NCBI GenBank assembly: GCA_015075545.1
Contig: JABTUC010000001.1
Coordinates: 124,001-188,000 of the forward strand
DNA: 64,000 nucleotides
From: Ideonella sp.
Lineage (GTDB): Bacteria; Pseudomonadota; Gammaproteobacteria; Burkholderiales; Burkholderiaceae_C
Direction of reading: 5' to 3'
This document shows, one piece after another, positions 44,210-52,162 of the stretch. Positions within the stretch are counted from its first letter, which is position 1. Each line of letters begins with the position of its first letter. Under the pieces are notes generated by a model, which made no database searches, had not been told where the DNA came from, and saw only the letters and a program-made list of their open reading frames with translations. Position numbers and translations under genes: made by a program.

Positions 44210-45448
44210 TTGACCAGGCAAACCTCGCCCCATCGCACCTACGACGTCGTGCTCTACGGCGCCACCGGCTTCGTCGGCCGGCAGACGGTGGCGCATTTCG
44301 CCGCGCACGCCGCCGGCGTGCGCTGGGCGCTGGCGGGCCGCTCGAAAGACAAGCTCGAAGCGGTGCGCCAGGCCTGCAGCGCCGCAGGCGCCAGCATCCT
44401 GGTGGCCGATGCGGCCGATCGCAAGGCGCTCGATGCGGTGGCCGCCAGTGCCGCGGTGGTGCTGAGCACGGCGGGGCCGTTCGCCCTCTATGGCAGTGCG
44501 CTGGTGGCCGCCTGCGTGGCGCACCGCACGCACTACGTCGACATCACCGGCGAGACGCCGTGGGTGCGCGAGCTGATCGATCGCCATCATGCGCAGGCCG
44601 CGCACGAAGGCACCCGCATCGTCCCGTGCTGCGGCTTCGATTCGGTGCCGTCGGATCTCGGCGCGTGGCTGGTGGCCGAGGCGGTGTGGCAACAGCACCG
44701 CGAACCGTGCGTCAGCGTGAAGGCCTGCCATTCGATGCGTGGTGGGCTCAACGGCGGCACGCTGGCATCGGCGCTGAACATGATCGAGTCGGGCCAGGGC
44801 CGGCGGCTGGCCGAGCCGTTCCTGCTCAATCCGCCGGGCAGCGCGCCGCGCGATGCCAGCGCGCATGCCGACCCGGTGCGGCCGCACCGCGATACCGATT
44901 TCGACGCCTGGGTCGGGCCCTTCGCGATGGGGCCGATCAACACCCGCGTCGTGCGTCGCACCGCCGCGCTGATGCGCGCCCGCGGCGACGCGGCCTACGG
45001 CGGGCCCTTCGCCTACCAGGAATACCTGCGCTTCGGCCGCGGGCCGCTGGCCGCCGCGGCCGCCGCTGGAGTCACCACCGGCATGGGCCTGACGCAGGCA
45101 GCGCTGCGCTTGGAGGCCGCGCGCTCGCTGATGCGATCGCTGGCCCCGGCGCCGGGCGCCGGGCCATCGCTGCGCACGATGGACGGCGGATCGTTCCGCT
45201 GCGATCTGGTGGGCAAGACCGCCAGCGGCAAGCTGGTGCGCGGCCGCATCGCCGGCCAGGGCGACCCCGGCAACCGCGCGACGACGAAGTTCGTCTGCGA
45301 ATCGGCGCTGGCGTTGGCCTTGCAGCAGCAGGCGCTGCCCGGCGGCGCGCGCGCCGGCGGCGTGCTCACGCCGGCCAGCGCGCTGGGCAAGGTGCTGGCG
45401 CAGCGGCTGCTGGCGCAGGGCATGACGGTGGAGCCGTTGCGCGCCTGA
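44210..45448 (+). CDS. Saccharopine dehydrogenase-like NADP-binding protein (trans-acting enoyl reductase family)
   Basis: This 412-residue protein starts with a Rossmann motif (YDVVLYGATGFVGRQTVAHF) and continues with GPFALYGSALVAACVAHRTHYVDITGE, which is typical of saccharopine-dehydrogenase-like and mycobacterial trans-acting enoyl reductase homologues. The IVPCCGFDSVPSDLG segment near residue 141 is another hallmark. True lysine metabolism is unlikely; lipid-related reduction is possible. The start is TTG at 44210, with GGGAA a few bases before; the next in-frame starts are far inside the domain. Confidence 0.85.
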   Translation: MTRQTSPHRTYDVVLYGATGFVGRQTVAHFAAHAAGVRWALAGRSKDKLEAVRQACSAAGASILVADAADRKALDAVAASAAVVLSTAGPFALYGSALVAACVAHRTHYVDITGETPWVRELIDRHHAQAAHEGTRIVPCCGFDSVPSDLGAWLVAEAVWQQHREPCVSVKACHSMRGGLNGGTLASALNMIESGQGRRLAEPFLLNPPGSAPRDASAHADPVRPHRDTDFDAWVGPFAMGPINTRVVRRTAALMRARGDAAYGGPFAYQEYLRFGRGPLAAAAAAGVTTGMGLTQAALRLEAARSLMRSLAPAPGAGPSLRTMDGGSFRCDLVGKTASGKLVRGRIAGQGDPGNRATTKFVCESALALALQQQALPGGARAGGVLTPASALGKVLAQRLLAQGMTVEPLRA

Positions 45449-45704
45449 GCGCGGCGGGCCGCGCCGTTCGTCCGTCGCGGCTTGCAATCAGCGTACTGCG
45501 CGATCGCTGGACGCCGTGCCGCGTTCGTAACCGCTGCGCAGTTTCGCGCGGAGAGAATTCACGCGCGTAATGCACGCGCTGCGCGATCGGCGTTGCCGGC
45601 GCGCGCACTTTCGCGGCTTCCACCGCGGTTGCACCGCGTCGCCCCTCGACTTTGCTGCACCGCCGCCGATGAGGTGGGCGAGCAAGAAACTGTTCGGGGG
45701 TGCC
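45449..45704. other. 256-bp intergenic region
   Basis: No gene is supported here. Open frames extend from upstream into the next gene, but signal-peptide logic places the real start at 45705. It should hold the promoter of the outer-membrane-protein-like gene. Confidence 0.3.
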
Positions 45705-46325
45705 ATGGTTCGCGCGGTGATGCTGGTGTGCGGTTTGATGGCCGCTTGTGGGGCCGTCTGCGCGCAGGCCGAGCCGTCGATCATGATCACCGCGGCGGCT
45801 GATTCGGGGGCGAACGACGCACGCGACGCGGCGACCCCACCGTGGCCCGAGCCGGTGCCCAAGCTGACGATTCAGTTGCCCGGCATGAGCCACCACTTCG
45901 ACCCGCCGGTGGACGAGCACGGCAACCCGCTGCCCGGGCGCGAGTTCAACGAGCGCAACTGGGGCATCGGCATCCAACTCGAGCGCGCGCTGGGTGGTCA
46001 GTGGGCCCAGTGGGTCGGCAAGATCTCGTTCGGTCTGATGAAAGACAGCCTCGACGCGATGGGCGCCTATGCCGGCCACACCTGGCAGAAGCGCGTCTTC
46101 GATTCCGACACGGTCAGCGTCGACGTCGGTGGCGGCGCGTTCCTGTTCTACCGCACGCTGCGCTTCGACGGCCCGCACGTGCTGGTGCCCGGCGTGCTGC
46201 CGGTGCTGTCGGCCACCCACAAGGCGTGGGGCCTGGGCATCAACGTGGTCGCGGTGCCGCGCGTGAAGTTTCGCGGCGGCACCATGCCCAACGTGATCTA
46301 CGCGCAGTTCACCAAGGCGTTCTAG
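45705..46325 (+). CDS. Putative outer membrane beta-barrel protein (PagP-like tail), 206 aa
   Basis: The protein has a signal peptide (VMLVCGLMAACGAVCAQA, about residues 5-22). It then has a proline-rich spacer and alternating strands such as RNWGIGIQLERALG, VSVDVGGGAFLFYRTLRF, VLVPGVLPVLSATHKAWGLGINVVAVP and VIYAQFTKAF. The final residue is Phe, the usual outer-membrane barrel signal. The LPVLS segment and overall layout recall PagP, the lipid A palmitoyltransferase, but I cannot confirm its catalytic His/Asp/Ser set. GGGGG precedes ATG 45705. Its stop shares the palindrome CTAG with the convergent CoA-transferase stop. Confidence 0.65.
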   Translation: MVRAVMLVCGLMAACGAVCAQAEPSIMITAAADSGANDARDAATPPWPEPVPKLTIQLPGMSHHFDPPVDEHGNPLPGREFNERNWGIGIQLERALGGQWAQWVGKISFGLMKDSLDAMGAYAGHTWQKRVFDSDTVSVDVGGGAFLFYRTLRFDGPHVLVPGVLPVLSATHKAWGLGINVVAVPRVKFRGGTMPNVIYAQFTKAF

Positions 46326-47536
46326 CGGCTCGCCGCGGCGGGCACCGCCACCTGCAGCGCGCCGGCGGCGACGAGCGAATCGATCTCGGCGTCGCTGTAG
46401 CCCGCCTCGGCGAGCACCTCGCGGCTGTGTTCGCCCAGGCGCGGCGCGAGCCGCTGCGGCTGCGCCGGCGTGCGCGAGTACGCCGGCGGCGGACGCATCG
46501 AGCGCACGCGGCCTTCGCTCGGATGCTCGACGCTGCCGAAGAAGCCGCCCGCGGCGAGCTGCGGGTCGTCGAGCACGCTCGTGAGGTCGTGCAGCGGCAT
46601 CGCCGGCACGTCGGCGGCGTCGAGCAGCGCCAGCCACTCCCGAGTGCTGCGCGTCGCGAAGATGCGCGCGAGTTCGGCATACACCACGTCGACGTGGCGC
46701 GAGCGCCCGGCGTAGGTGGCGTAGCGTGCGTCGGCCAGCAGCTCGTCGCGGCCGATCGCGCGCGCGAAGCGCTGCCACTGCTCGTCGGTGTAGACCAGGG
46801 CGCAGACGTGGCCGTCGCGCGTGCGATACGGCCGGCGCTCGGGCGAGAGCTGGCGCGCGTAGCCGCCGCCGTCGAGCGGCGGCTCGAAGGTCAGCCCGCC
46901 GAGGTGATCGGACAGCACGAAGGCGACCATGGTCTCGTACATCGGCACCTCGACGCGCTGGCCGCGGCCGCTGCGCTCGCGCTCGAGCAGCGCCGCGACG
47001 ATCGCGCCGACCGCGGTCGCGCCGACGAGGCGGTCGGCCAGCGCCGTCGGCACGTAGCGCGGCGTGCCGTCGCCCGAGCGCGCCATCAGCCAGGCCAGCG
47101 TCGAGCCGCCCTGGATCAGGTCGTCGTACGCCGGCCGCGCCGCGTACGGCCCGGCCTGGTCGTAGCCCACCAGCGCGGCGTAGACCAGGCGCGGGTTGTG
47201 CGCGGCCAGCGCGTCGTAGCCCAGACCGAGCCGCGCCATCGCCGCCGGCCGCACGTTGGTGACCAGCGCATCGGCGTCGCGCAGCAGGCGCAGCAGCACG
47301 TCGTGCGCGGCGGGCAGCTTGAGGTCGAGCACGATGCTGCGCTTGCTGCGGTTGACGTTGAGGAACATCGCCCCCATGCCGGCGTGCCGGCCGGGGCCGA
47401 CCTGGCGGATCAGGTCGCCCGCCGGCGCCTCGACCTTGACGACGTCGGCGCCCATGTCGCCCAGCGCCTGGGTCGCGAACGGACCCATCAGCACCGAAGT
47501 CATGTCGATGATGCGGATGCCGTGCAGCGGGCCCAT
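46322..47536 (-). CDS. CaiB/BaiF family (class III) CoA-transferase
   Basis: This 404-residue enzyme moves CoA between carboxylic acids through an Asp-linked intermediate. The start MGPLHGIRIIDMTSVLMGPFATQALGDMGADVVKVE is characteristic. The MFLNVNRSKRSIVLDLK segment and the catalytic-Asp region (YDDLIQGGSTLAWLM, near residue 147) are present. Length is normal for formyl-CoA-transferase relatives. The gene lies downstream of a livF gene on the same strand with 42 bp between, so uptake and CoA activation of an acid are probably linked. Its stop overlaps the stop of the convergent barrel-protein gene. Confidence 0.94.
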   Translation of the reverse strand: MGPLHGIRIIDMTSVLMGPFATQALGDMGADVVKVEAPAGDLIRQVGPGRHAGMGAMFLNVNRSKRSIVLDLKLPAAHDVLLRLLRDADALVTNVRPAAMARLGLGYDALAAHNPRLVYAALVGYDQAGPYAARPAYDDLIQGGSTLAWLMARSGDGTPRYVPTALADRLVGATAVGAIVAALLERERSGRGQRVEVPMYETMVAFVLSDHLGGLTFEPPLDGGGYARQLSPERRPYRTRDGHVCALVYTDEQWQRFARAIGRDELLADARYATYAGRSRHVDVVYAELARIFATRSTREWLALLDAADVPAMPLHDLTSVLDDPQLAAGGFFGSVEHPSEGRVRSMRPPPAYSRTPAQPQRLAPRLGEHSREVLAEAGYSDAEIDSLVAAGALQVAVPAAASR

Positions 47537-47578
47537 GGTGCTTCGCGTGGTCGAGCGGTGCGAGAAACGATGCGGTGT

Positions 47579-48289
47579 TCAGCGCAGCCCGAAGTAGGCG
47601 CGGCGCAGCGCGTCGTTCTCGTGCATCTGCGCAACGCTACCGCAAAAGCCGATGCGCCCGCCATCGAGCGTATACACGCGGTCGGCCAGCTCGAGGAACT
47701 TGACGTTCTGCTCGGCGATCAGCAGCGACTGCCCGCCGTCGCGCAGCCGGCGCAACGCCGCGACCACCTCCTTGACGAGAATCGGCGAGAGCCCGGCCGA
47801 GGGTTCGTCCATCACCAGCAGGCGCGGCTCGCCGGCCAGCGCCTTGGCGATGCCGAGCATCTTGCGCTGGCCGCCCGAGAGGCTCGACGCGGCGGCACGC
47901 CGGCGCTCGCGCAGGATCGGAAACAGCGCGTACAGTGCTTCGGCGCGCGCCTGCAGCGCGCCGGCGGGCAGGAACTGCCCGCCGATGCGGATGTTCTCCT
48001 CGATGCTCAGGCCGGCAAAGACGGCGATCTCCGACATGTAGGCCATGTCGTGGCGCACGCGCCGGTCGGTGCGCAGGTGGCTGATATCGTGGCCGGCGAA
48101 GGCGATCTCGCCGTGCCAGGCCGGCAGCAGCCCGAGCAGCGTGCGCAGCAGCGTCGTCTTGCCGGCGCCGTTGGCGCCGAGCAGCACCACGGTCTCGCGC
48201 TCGGCCACTTCGAGGCCGACGTCCCACAGCACCTGCATGCGGTCGTAGCCGGCGGCCAGCCGCTCGATGCGCAGCAGCGGCTCAGGCAT
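47579..48289 (-). CDS. livF: Branched-chain amino-acid-type ABC transporter ATPase
   Basis: This 236-residue ATPase is LivF-like: LLGANGAGKTTLLRT (Walker A, near residue 36), LSGGQRKMLGIAKAL (signature, near 138) and LLVMDEPSAGLSP (Walker B, near 158). It is intact and of normal length. Its start overlaps the last 8 bp of the livG remnant, the normal livG-livF arrangement. The membrane components, the binding protein and most of livG are missing upstream because of a rearrangement at about 48.46 kb, so this ATPase may have no transporter to serve. Confidence 0.95.
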   Translation of the reverse strand: MPEPLLRIERLAAGYDRMQVLWDVGLEVAERETVVLLGANGAGKTTLLRTLLGLLPAWHGEIAFAGHDISHLRTDRRVRHDMAYMSEIAVFAGLSIEENIRIGGQFLPAGALQARAEALYALFPILRERRRAAASSLSGGQRKMLGIAKALAGEPRLLVMDEPSAGLSPILVKEVVAALRRLRDGGQSLLIAEQNVKFLELADRVYTLDGGRIGFCGSVAQMHENDALRRAYFGLR

Positions 48290-48456
48290 CGCCCGCCCCG
48301 AGGTCGCGCGCTCCGAGATAGACCTCGACCACCTGCGGGTCGTCGATCGCCGCCGCCAGCGTGCCCTCGAAGATGTGGCGGCCGGCGTTCATCACGATCA
48401 CGCGGTCGGTGATCTGGTCGATGAAACCCATCAGGTGCTCGACGACGACCAGGCCG
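48282..48456 (-). pseudogene. livG: Truncated ABC transporter ATPase (C-terminal fragment of livG)
   Basis: Only the last 55 or so residues remain: VVVEHLMGFIDQITDRVIVMN (the H-loop His and following strand), then GRHIFEGTLAAAIDDPQVVEVYLG, the normal LivG C-terminus. The Walker A, signature and Walker B parts are absent. At about 48450-48460 the homology stops and a cupin coding tail on the other strand begins. A deletion or inversion, or a misjoined assembly, would explain this. Confidence 0.82.
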
Positions 48457-48684
48457 ACGCACGCGCACCCCGGCATCGAGCAGGTCTGCTACCTGCTGGC
48501 CGGCCGCGCGCTGGCCGAAGTCGGCGGCCAACGCGCCGAACTCGGGCCCGGCGACTGCTGCTTCTTCCCGGCCGACATGCCGCACGTGTTCACGGCAGTC
48601 GGCGAGCAAGCGGTCGAGGTGCTGGTGATCTACGCGCCGCCGTACGAGGAGGATCCGCAGCGTGTGGTGCGCGTGCGCGCTTGA
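48457..48684 (+). pseudogene. Truncated cupin-domain protein (C-terminal fragment)
   Basis: About 75 residues of a cupin are visible: HAHPGIEQVCYLLAGRALAEVG, ELGPGDCCFFPADMPHVFTAVGE, VEVLVIYAPPYEE. These are the metal-binding His-x-His part and the second cupin motif (G-x5-P-x-x-x-x-H). The first strands and a proper start are missing because the sequence upstream is the opposite-strand livG tail. The open frame that reads through the junction is not a natural gene. Confidence 0.75.
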
Positions 48685-48714
48685 AGACGACTGTGCCCGC
48701 GGCCGTCAGGCTCT

Positions 48715-49122
48715 TCAGGCCAGGCCGGCCTTGGCGCGCTTGGCCTGCAGGCGCTGTGCCGTCTTCTCGAGGCCGACGATGAAGCGGTTGTGCTTGCCGC
48801 GCGCGACTTCCTCGACCGCGTCGCGGGCGGTGAACTCGAAGGTCACCGCCGGGCCGTTGACCACGGCGAGCTTGACCGTGATCTCGACCCACATGCCCAG
48901 CAGCGTCGCGCCGACGTGGTCGAACTCGACGCGCGTGCCGACCGAATCCTTGCCTTCGCCGACGTGCGGCAGCAGCAGGTTGCGGCACGCGACCTCGACG
49001 TCGTAGAGCAGGCTCGGCGTCGAGTAGACGCGCAAGTCCTCGCCCATGAAGCCGATCGTGCGGTCGCGGTCGACTTCGACGCGGCTGGTGGCGCAAAGGC
49101 CGGGTTTCAGGGTATCGCTCAC
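48715..49122 (-). CDS. FlK-like hot-dog thioesterase family protein
   Basis: This 135-residue protein aligns by pattern with fluoroacetyl-CoA thioesterase FlK: STPSLLYDVEVACRNLLLPHVG (positions of the Thr and Glu of the active site), SVGTRVEFDHVGATLLGMWVEITV (with the His), and AVEEVARGKHNRFIVGLEKTAQRL. FlK relatives hydrolyse various acyl-CoAs; fluoroacetate is not implied. It lies 9 bp downstream of the acyl-CoA synthetase gene, so they probably form one transcript and act on the same acyl-CoA pool. Confidence 0.85.
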   Translation of the reverse strand: MSDTLKPGLCATSRVEVDRDRTIGFMGEDLRVYSTPSLLYDVEVACRNLLLPHVGEGKDSVGTRVEFDHVGATLLGMWVEITVKLAVVNGPAVTFEFTARDAVEEVARGKHNRFIVGLEKTAQRLQAKRAKAGLA

Positions 49123-49131
49123 TGCGTGTCC

Positions 49132-51213
49132 TCAGGGTTTGCTGCCGCCCGGGCGGCGGGATTTCAGATAGTCGGCATTCTGCCGCGCCTCGAAATAGCG
49201 CACGAGCGCCTTCGTGCCACGGGTCGAATTGCGAAAGCAGCACACGCCCTGATCCATCAGGCGCGCAGTCATCGCGTCGTAGAGGCTGCCGCCGTCGAGG
49301 ATGCCCACGAGCGGCTTGTCGTGGCGATCGGCCAGCGGCGGCATCAGGTGCACCGTGCTCTTCGGGTCGCTCAGGTCGTAGCCCGGGCGCAGCTTGCTTT
49401 GCTCGAGCGCGCGCACCGAAGGCGCGGTCGGGTCGAGGCCGACGACGACGGCGTCGATGTTCGGGTCTCGCAGGAAAGCTTCCGAGATGTCGAGGTGCGC
49501 CTCGTCGTCGGCGCCGGGGTTGATGTCGAGCGGGTTGCGCACCTCGACGAGCTGGTCGAGCTTCTTCGCGACGAGGATCTGCTCGATGCGCGTCACGGTC
49601 TCGTCGGCGAGCGTGCCCATCTGCATCGCGTAGCCGTCGGACTCGATGTTGTCGGCCATCGCCACCGCCTCGAAGCCGGCACCGCTCAACGCGCCGAGCC
49701 GGTTGCCGCCGACCTTCTTGGTGTGCAGGGCGCCGGCGATGTAGAAGAGGTCATCGAAGGTGTTCAGGTCCTCGGTGACGATCGCTCCGGCGTGGCGCAC
49801 CACCGATTCGAACAGCGTCAGCCCGCCTGCGATCGATGCCGTATGGCCCAGCACGCCGCCCTGCCCCGGCCCGGTGCGGCCCGACTTGTAGACGACGATC
49901 TGCTTGCCGTTGACGACCGCCTTGCGCACCGCCTGCGCGAAGTGCAGGCCGTCGAGGTCCTTGAAGCCCTCGACGTAGATGCCCAGCGTCTCGATGCCGG
50001 GCAGGTCGGCGAAGTAGCTCAGCATGTCGCCGTGCGTGAGGTCGGTCTGGTTGCCCAGCGCCAGCATGTACGCCGGGTCGAGCCACGGGTTCTGCGACAT
50101 CCGGGTGATCATGAAGGCGCCGCTTTGCGACAGCATCACCGAGTTGCGCACCAGCTTCTTCTTCGGCTTGGGCAGCCGCTCGAGCGGAATGAACCACGAG
50201 TCGTAGCTGCCCGGATGCGACACGACGCCCAGGCAGTTCGCGCCGAGGAAGATCGGCCCGCCGCCCGGCTTGGCGTGCGCCGCGTTGATGCGCGCCGCGA
50301 GCGCGGCCGCGGGCTCGCGGCTCTTCTTGGTCTCGCCCATGCTGCCCGGGATCAGCATCACCGCGTCGACCGCGTCGGTCTCGATGATCTGGTCGACGAG
50401 ATCGTAGACCGCGCTGGCCGCGACAGCGACGATGAGCATGTCGAGCTTGCCGTCGATCGCCTTCAGGCCTTCGACGCAGCGCACGCCGTCGATCTCGGTC
50501 TCGCCCGGCTTCAACACGAGGAGCTGCTCCTTCGGAAAGCCGCTGCCGATCAGGTTGCGCAGGATGATGCGGCCGAAGTTCATGCCGCTGCCCGAGACGC
50601 CGATGATGCCGATGCGCTTCGGGTGGATCAGCTTGTCGATCTTCGCGATCGGACGCGGCAGGCGGCGGGGCTGCGGCTTGCCGAAGCTGCACTTGGCGCT
50701 GCGCACGGTGAGGCCGGTGCCGGCACACACCGGGTTGAGCTCGAGCGCCTGGAGCACGAAGGACGCGTCCGGTTTGCCGGGAGCGAACGCGCGCGCGAGT
50801 TCGAGCAGGCGCGCGAAGCACCCGGTCAGTGCCGCCTCGGGCGCCGGCCGGCCGCCCTGCCCGGCGTGCGCCGCAAGTTTCTGCCAGGCGAGCGTGCGCT
50901 TGAACAGGCGCAGGAAATCCTGCGCGTCGGTCAGCTCGGCTGCGGCGTAGACCGAGGCGCGGTCGCGCCGGAAGTTGGCCTCGTCGAGCTCGCCTTCGAG
51001 TCCGCCGAGGCCGGCGCCGATCACCATGCCGAACTCGCGCGTCGCGTTGAGCGTGATGCGCAGATCGGCCCCGCCTGCGGGCGCCTGCGCGTCGAACATG
51101 ACGCCCAGGCCCGCGAGCAACTCGACCAGCGCCGCACCTTCCAGGCTTTCGCGCCCCTGGCCCACCGCCTGGCGCAACAGGTCGGCTGCCTTTGTCGTGA
51201 TGGAACTGCTCAC
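49132..51213 (-). CDS. Acyl-CoA synthetase, NDP-forming (acetate-CoA ligase ADP-forming/succinyl-CoA ligase-like)
   Basis: This 693-residue protein resembles the NDP-forming acyl-CoA synthetase superfamily. An N-terminal ATP-grasp-like beta-subunit part (about residues 1-165) comes before the CoA-binding domain (HPKRIGIIGVSGSGMNFGRIILRNL, near residue 197) and two succinyl-CoA-ligase-like domains. The phosphorylated His is in GVLGHTASIAGG near residue 453. This order differs from the common alpha-beta order. The ATP-grasp part looks short, so nucleotide binding could be impaired or supplied in trans. It is co-transcribed with the FlK-like thioesterase. Confidence 0.85.
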   Translation of the reverse strand: MSSSITTKAADLLRQAVGQGRESLEGAALVELLAGLGVMFDAQAPAGGADLRITLNATREFGMVIGAGLGGLEGELDEANFRRDRASVYAAAELTDAQDFLRLFKRTLAWQKLAAHAGQGGRPAPEAALTGCFARLLELARAFAPGKPDASFVLQALELNPVCAGTGLTVRSAKCSFGKPQPRRLPRPIAKIDKLIHPKRIGIIGVSGSGMNFGRIILRNLIGSGFPKEQLLVLKPGETEIDGVRCVEGLKAIDGKLDMLIVAVAASAVYDLVDQIIETDAVDAVMLIPGSMGETKKSREPAAALAARINAAHAKPGGGPIFLGANCLGVVSHPGSYDSWFIPLERLPKPKKKLVRNSVMLSQSGAFMITRMSQNPWLDPAYMLALGNQTDLTHGDMLSYFADLPGIETLGIYVEGFKDLDGLHFAQAVRKAVVNGKQIVVYKSGRTGPGQGGVLGHTASIAGGLTLFESVVRHAGAIVTEDLNTFDDLFYIAGALHTKKVGGNRLGALSGAGFEAVAMADNIESDGYAMQMGTLADETVTRIEQILVAKKLDQLVEVRNPLDINPGADDEAHLDISEAFLRDPNIDAVVVGLDPTAPSVRALEQSKLRPGYDLSDPKSTVHLMPPLADRHDKPLVGILDGGSLYDAMTARLMDQGVCCFRNSTRGTKALVRYFEARQNADYLKSRRPGGSKP

Positions 51214-51463
51214 CGCTGCGGCCCTCCGTGATGTCTCCTCGCCACGTCGAAGCTAGCACGCCGGCGCGCCGCGCGGGCGCGTCATCTGAGCCGGGGTTGA
51301 CCCATGTCTAACCGAGCGCTGTCGCGCGGCGGCAGATTGCGGCCGTCGCGCGACAGCCAGGATGGGGTTCGAGCCGCCCCCGGCGAAGGCGGTTCGCGGC
51401 CGAGGCGCTGGGCGCATGTCGCCCGAGGGCGGCGCACCCGCTGTCATCGAATCCTCCGCCGCG

Positions 51464-51520
51464 CAAGAGCGGGACCGTCTATTCGGCGGTCACGCTCTTG
51501 GCGAGATGGCGTGGCTTGTG
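51464..51520 (-). repeat. GlmS 3'-tail repeat, copy 1 (with hairpin)
   Basis: On the minus strand, 51479-51520 still reads HKPRHLAKSVTAE followed by TAG, against [12 protein letters not shown]-stop at the true glmS end. A stem pairs CAAGAGCG with CGCTCTTG (plus GACCG with CGGTC inside) across the stop codon. It is in the same orientation as glmS, 4.3 kb away. Confidence 0.85.
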
Positions 51521-51655
51521 GCTCCCGCATGGCGCTGCGCGCCTTCACATCCGTCGAGCACCACGTCTTCGGCCCTGACGCACGCCCCGGCGATGAAGCG
51601 CTCGACTGCATTGGCGCGGGCTTCGGTCATGTTCAACGGCTCCTCGGTCTTCGCA

Positions 51656-51890
51656 TCACCAACGCACGCCGACGAGCAGCATCGTCTCGCCGAGATTCCT
51701 GCCGCCGCCGACGATGTGGCCGTTGGAAATGTGCCGCAGCATCACGATGAAGTGATCGCGCTGTCAGCCGACGGTGGTCGAAAACTCGATGCGACTCGAC
51801 AGCGCGTCGGTGCGGGTGCTCGTCGCGACCAGTTGCTCGCTGGCGAACCAACGCGAGTTCGGCATCGTGATCCGCACGCCGCCACCGGCG
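51656..51890 (-). pseudogene. Remnant of an outer-membrane barrel, possibly PagL/acyloxyacyl hydrolase-like
   Basis: Two consecutive minus-strand pieces in different frames read like one protein end. The first has RWFASEQLVATSTRTDALSS and then EFSTTVG and a stop. The second has DHFIVMLRHISNG, then NLGETMLLVGVRW and a stop at 51656. The H-x-S-N motif and the final Trp resemble PagL-type lipid A deacylases. There is no start or complete domain. The family call is tentative; the remnant status is firmer. Confidence 0.35.
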
Positions 51891-52162
51891 ACGGTCACAT
51901 GGTGGTGCAGGTGCTCACAACCTCATGCGCATGCGCTCGATGAACGTCGCCTTCGCGGCGTGATCGCAGCTGCGGCTGCAGGGCTGCAACCGCCTCACAA
52001 ACGCCAGATGGCGCCCATGCACGCCAAGGTGAACTCACGGCGTTTCATGACGCATCGACGGCGGAAGGTGCATCGACTTTGGGCGGCGCAGGCCGCACGC
52101 GTCGCTGCTTGGTGTGACACGCGCTGCAGCAGCATGCAGGTCGACCATTGGCGCTGCTTCAT

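Larger units (their letters stand above)
51214..52162. other. 949-bp region with repeats and gene remnants, no intact gene
   Basis: No intact gene is supported. The region holds one copy of the GlmS-tail repeat with its hairpin (51464-51520), part of the second repeat (to about 51552), and a degenerate beta-barrel remnant on the minus strand at about 51656-51890. The remaining open frames have no recognisable product. It looks like the scarred left edge of the inserted segment. Confidence 0.55.

Noticed and set aside
48361-48684. 107-codon frame reading through the livG/cupin junction as a novel gene
   Set aside because: Its first third is antisense livG; only the rest resembles a protein, a cupin tail.
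51361-51380. tRNA-like GGTTCGAGCC sequence
   Set aside because: No acceptor, D or anticodon arms can be built around it.
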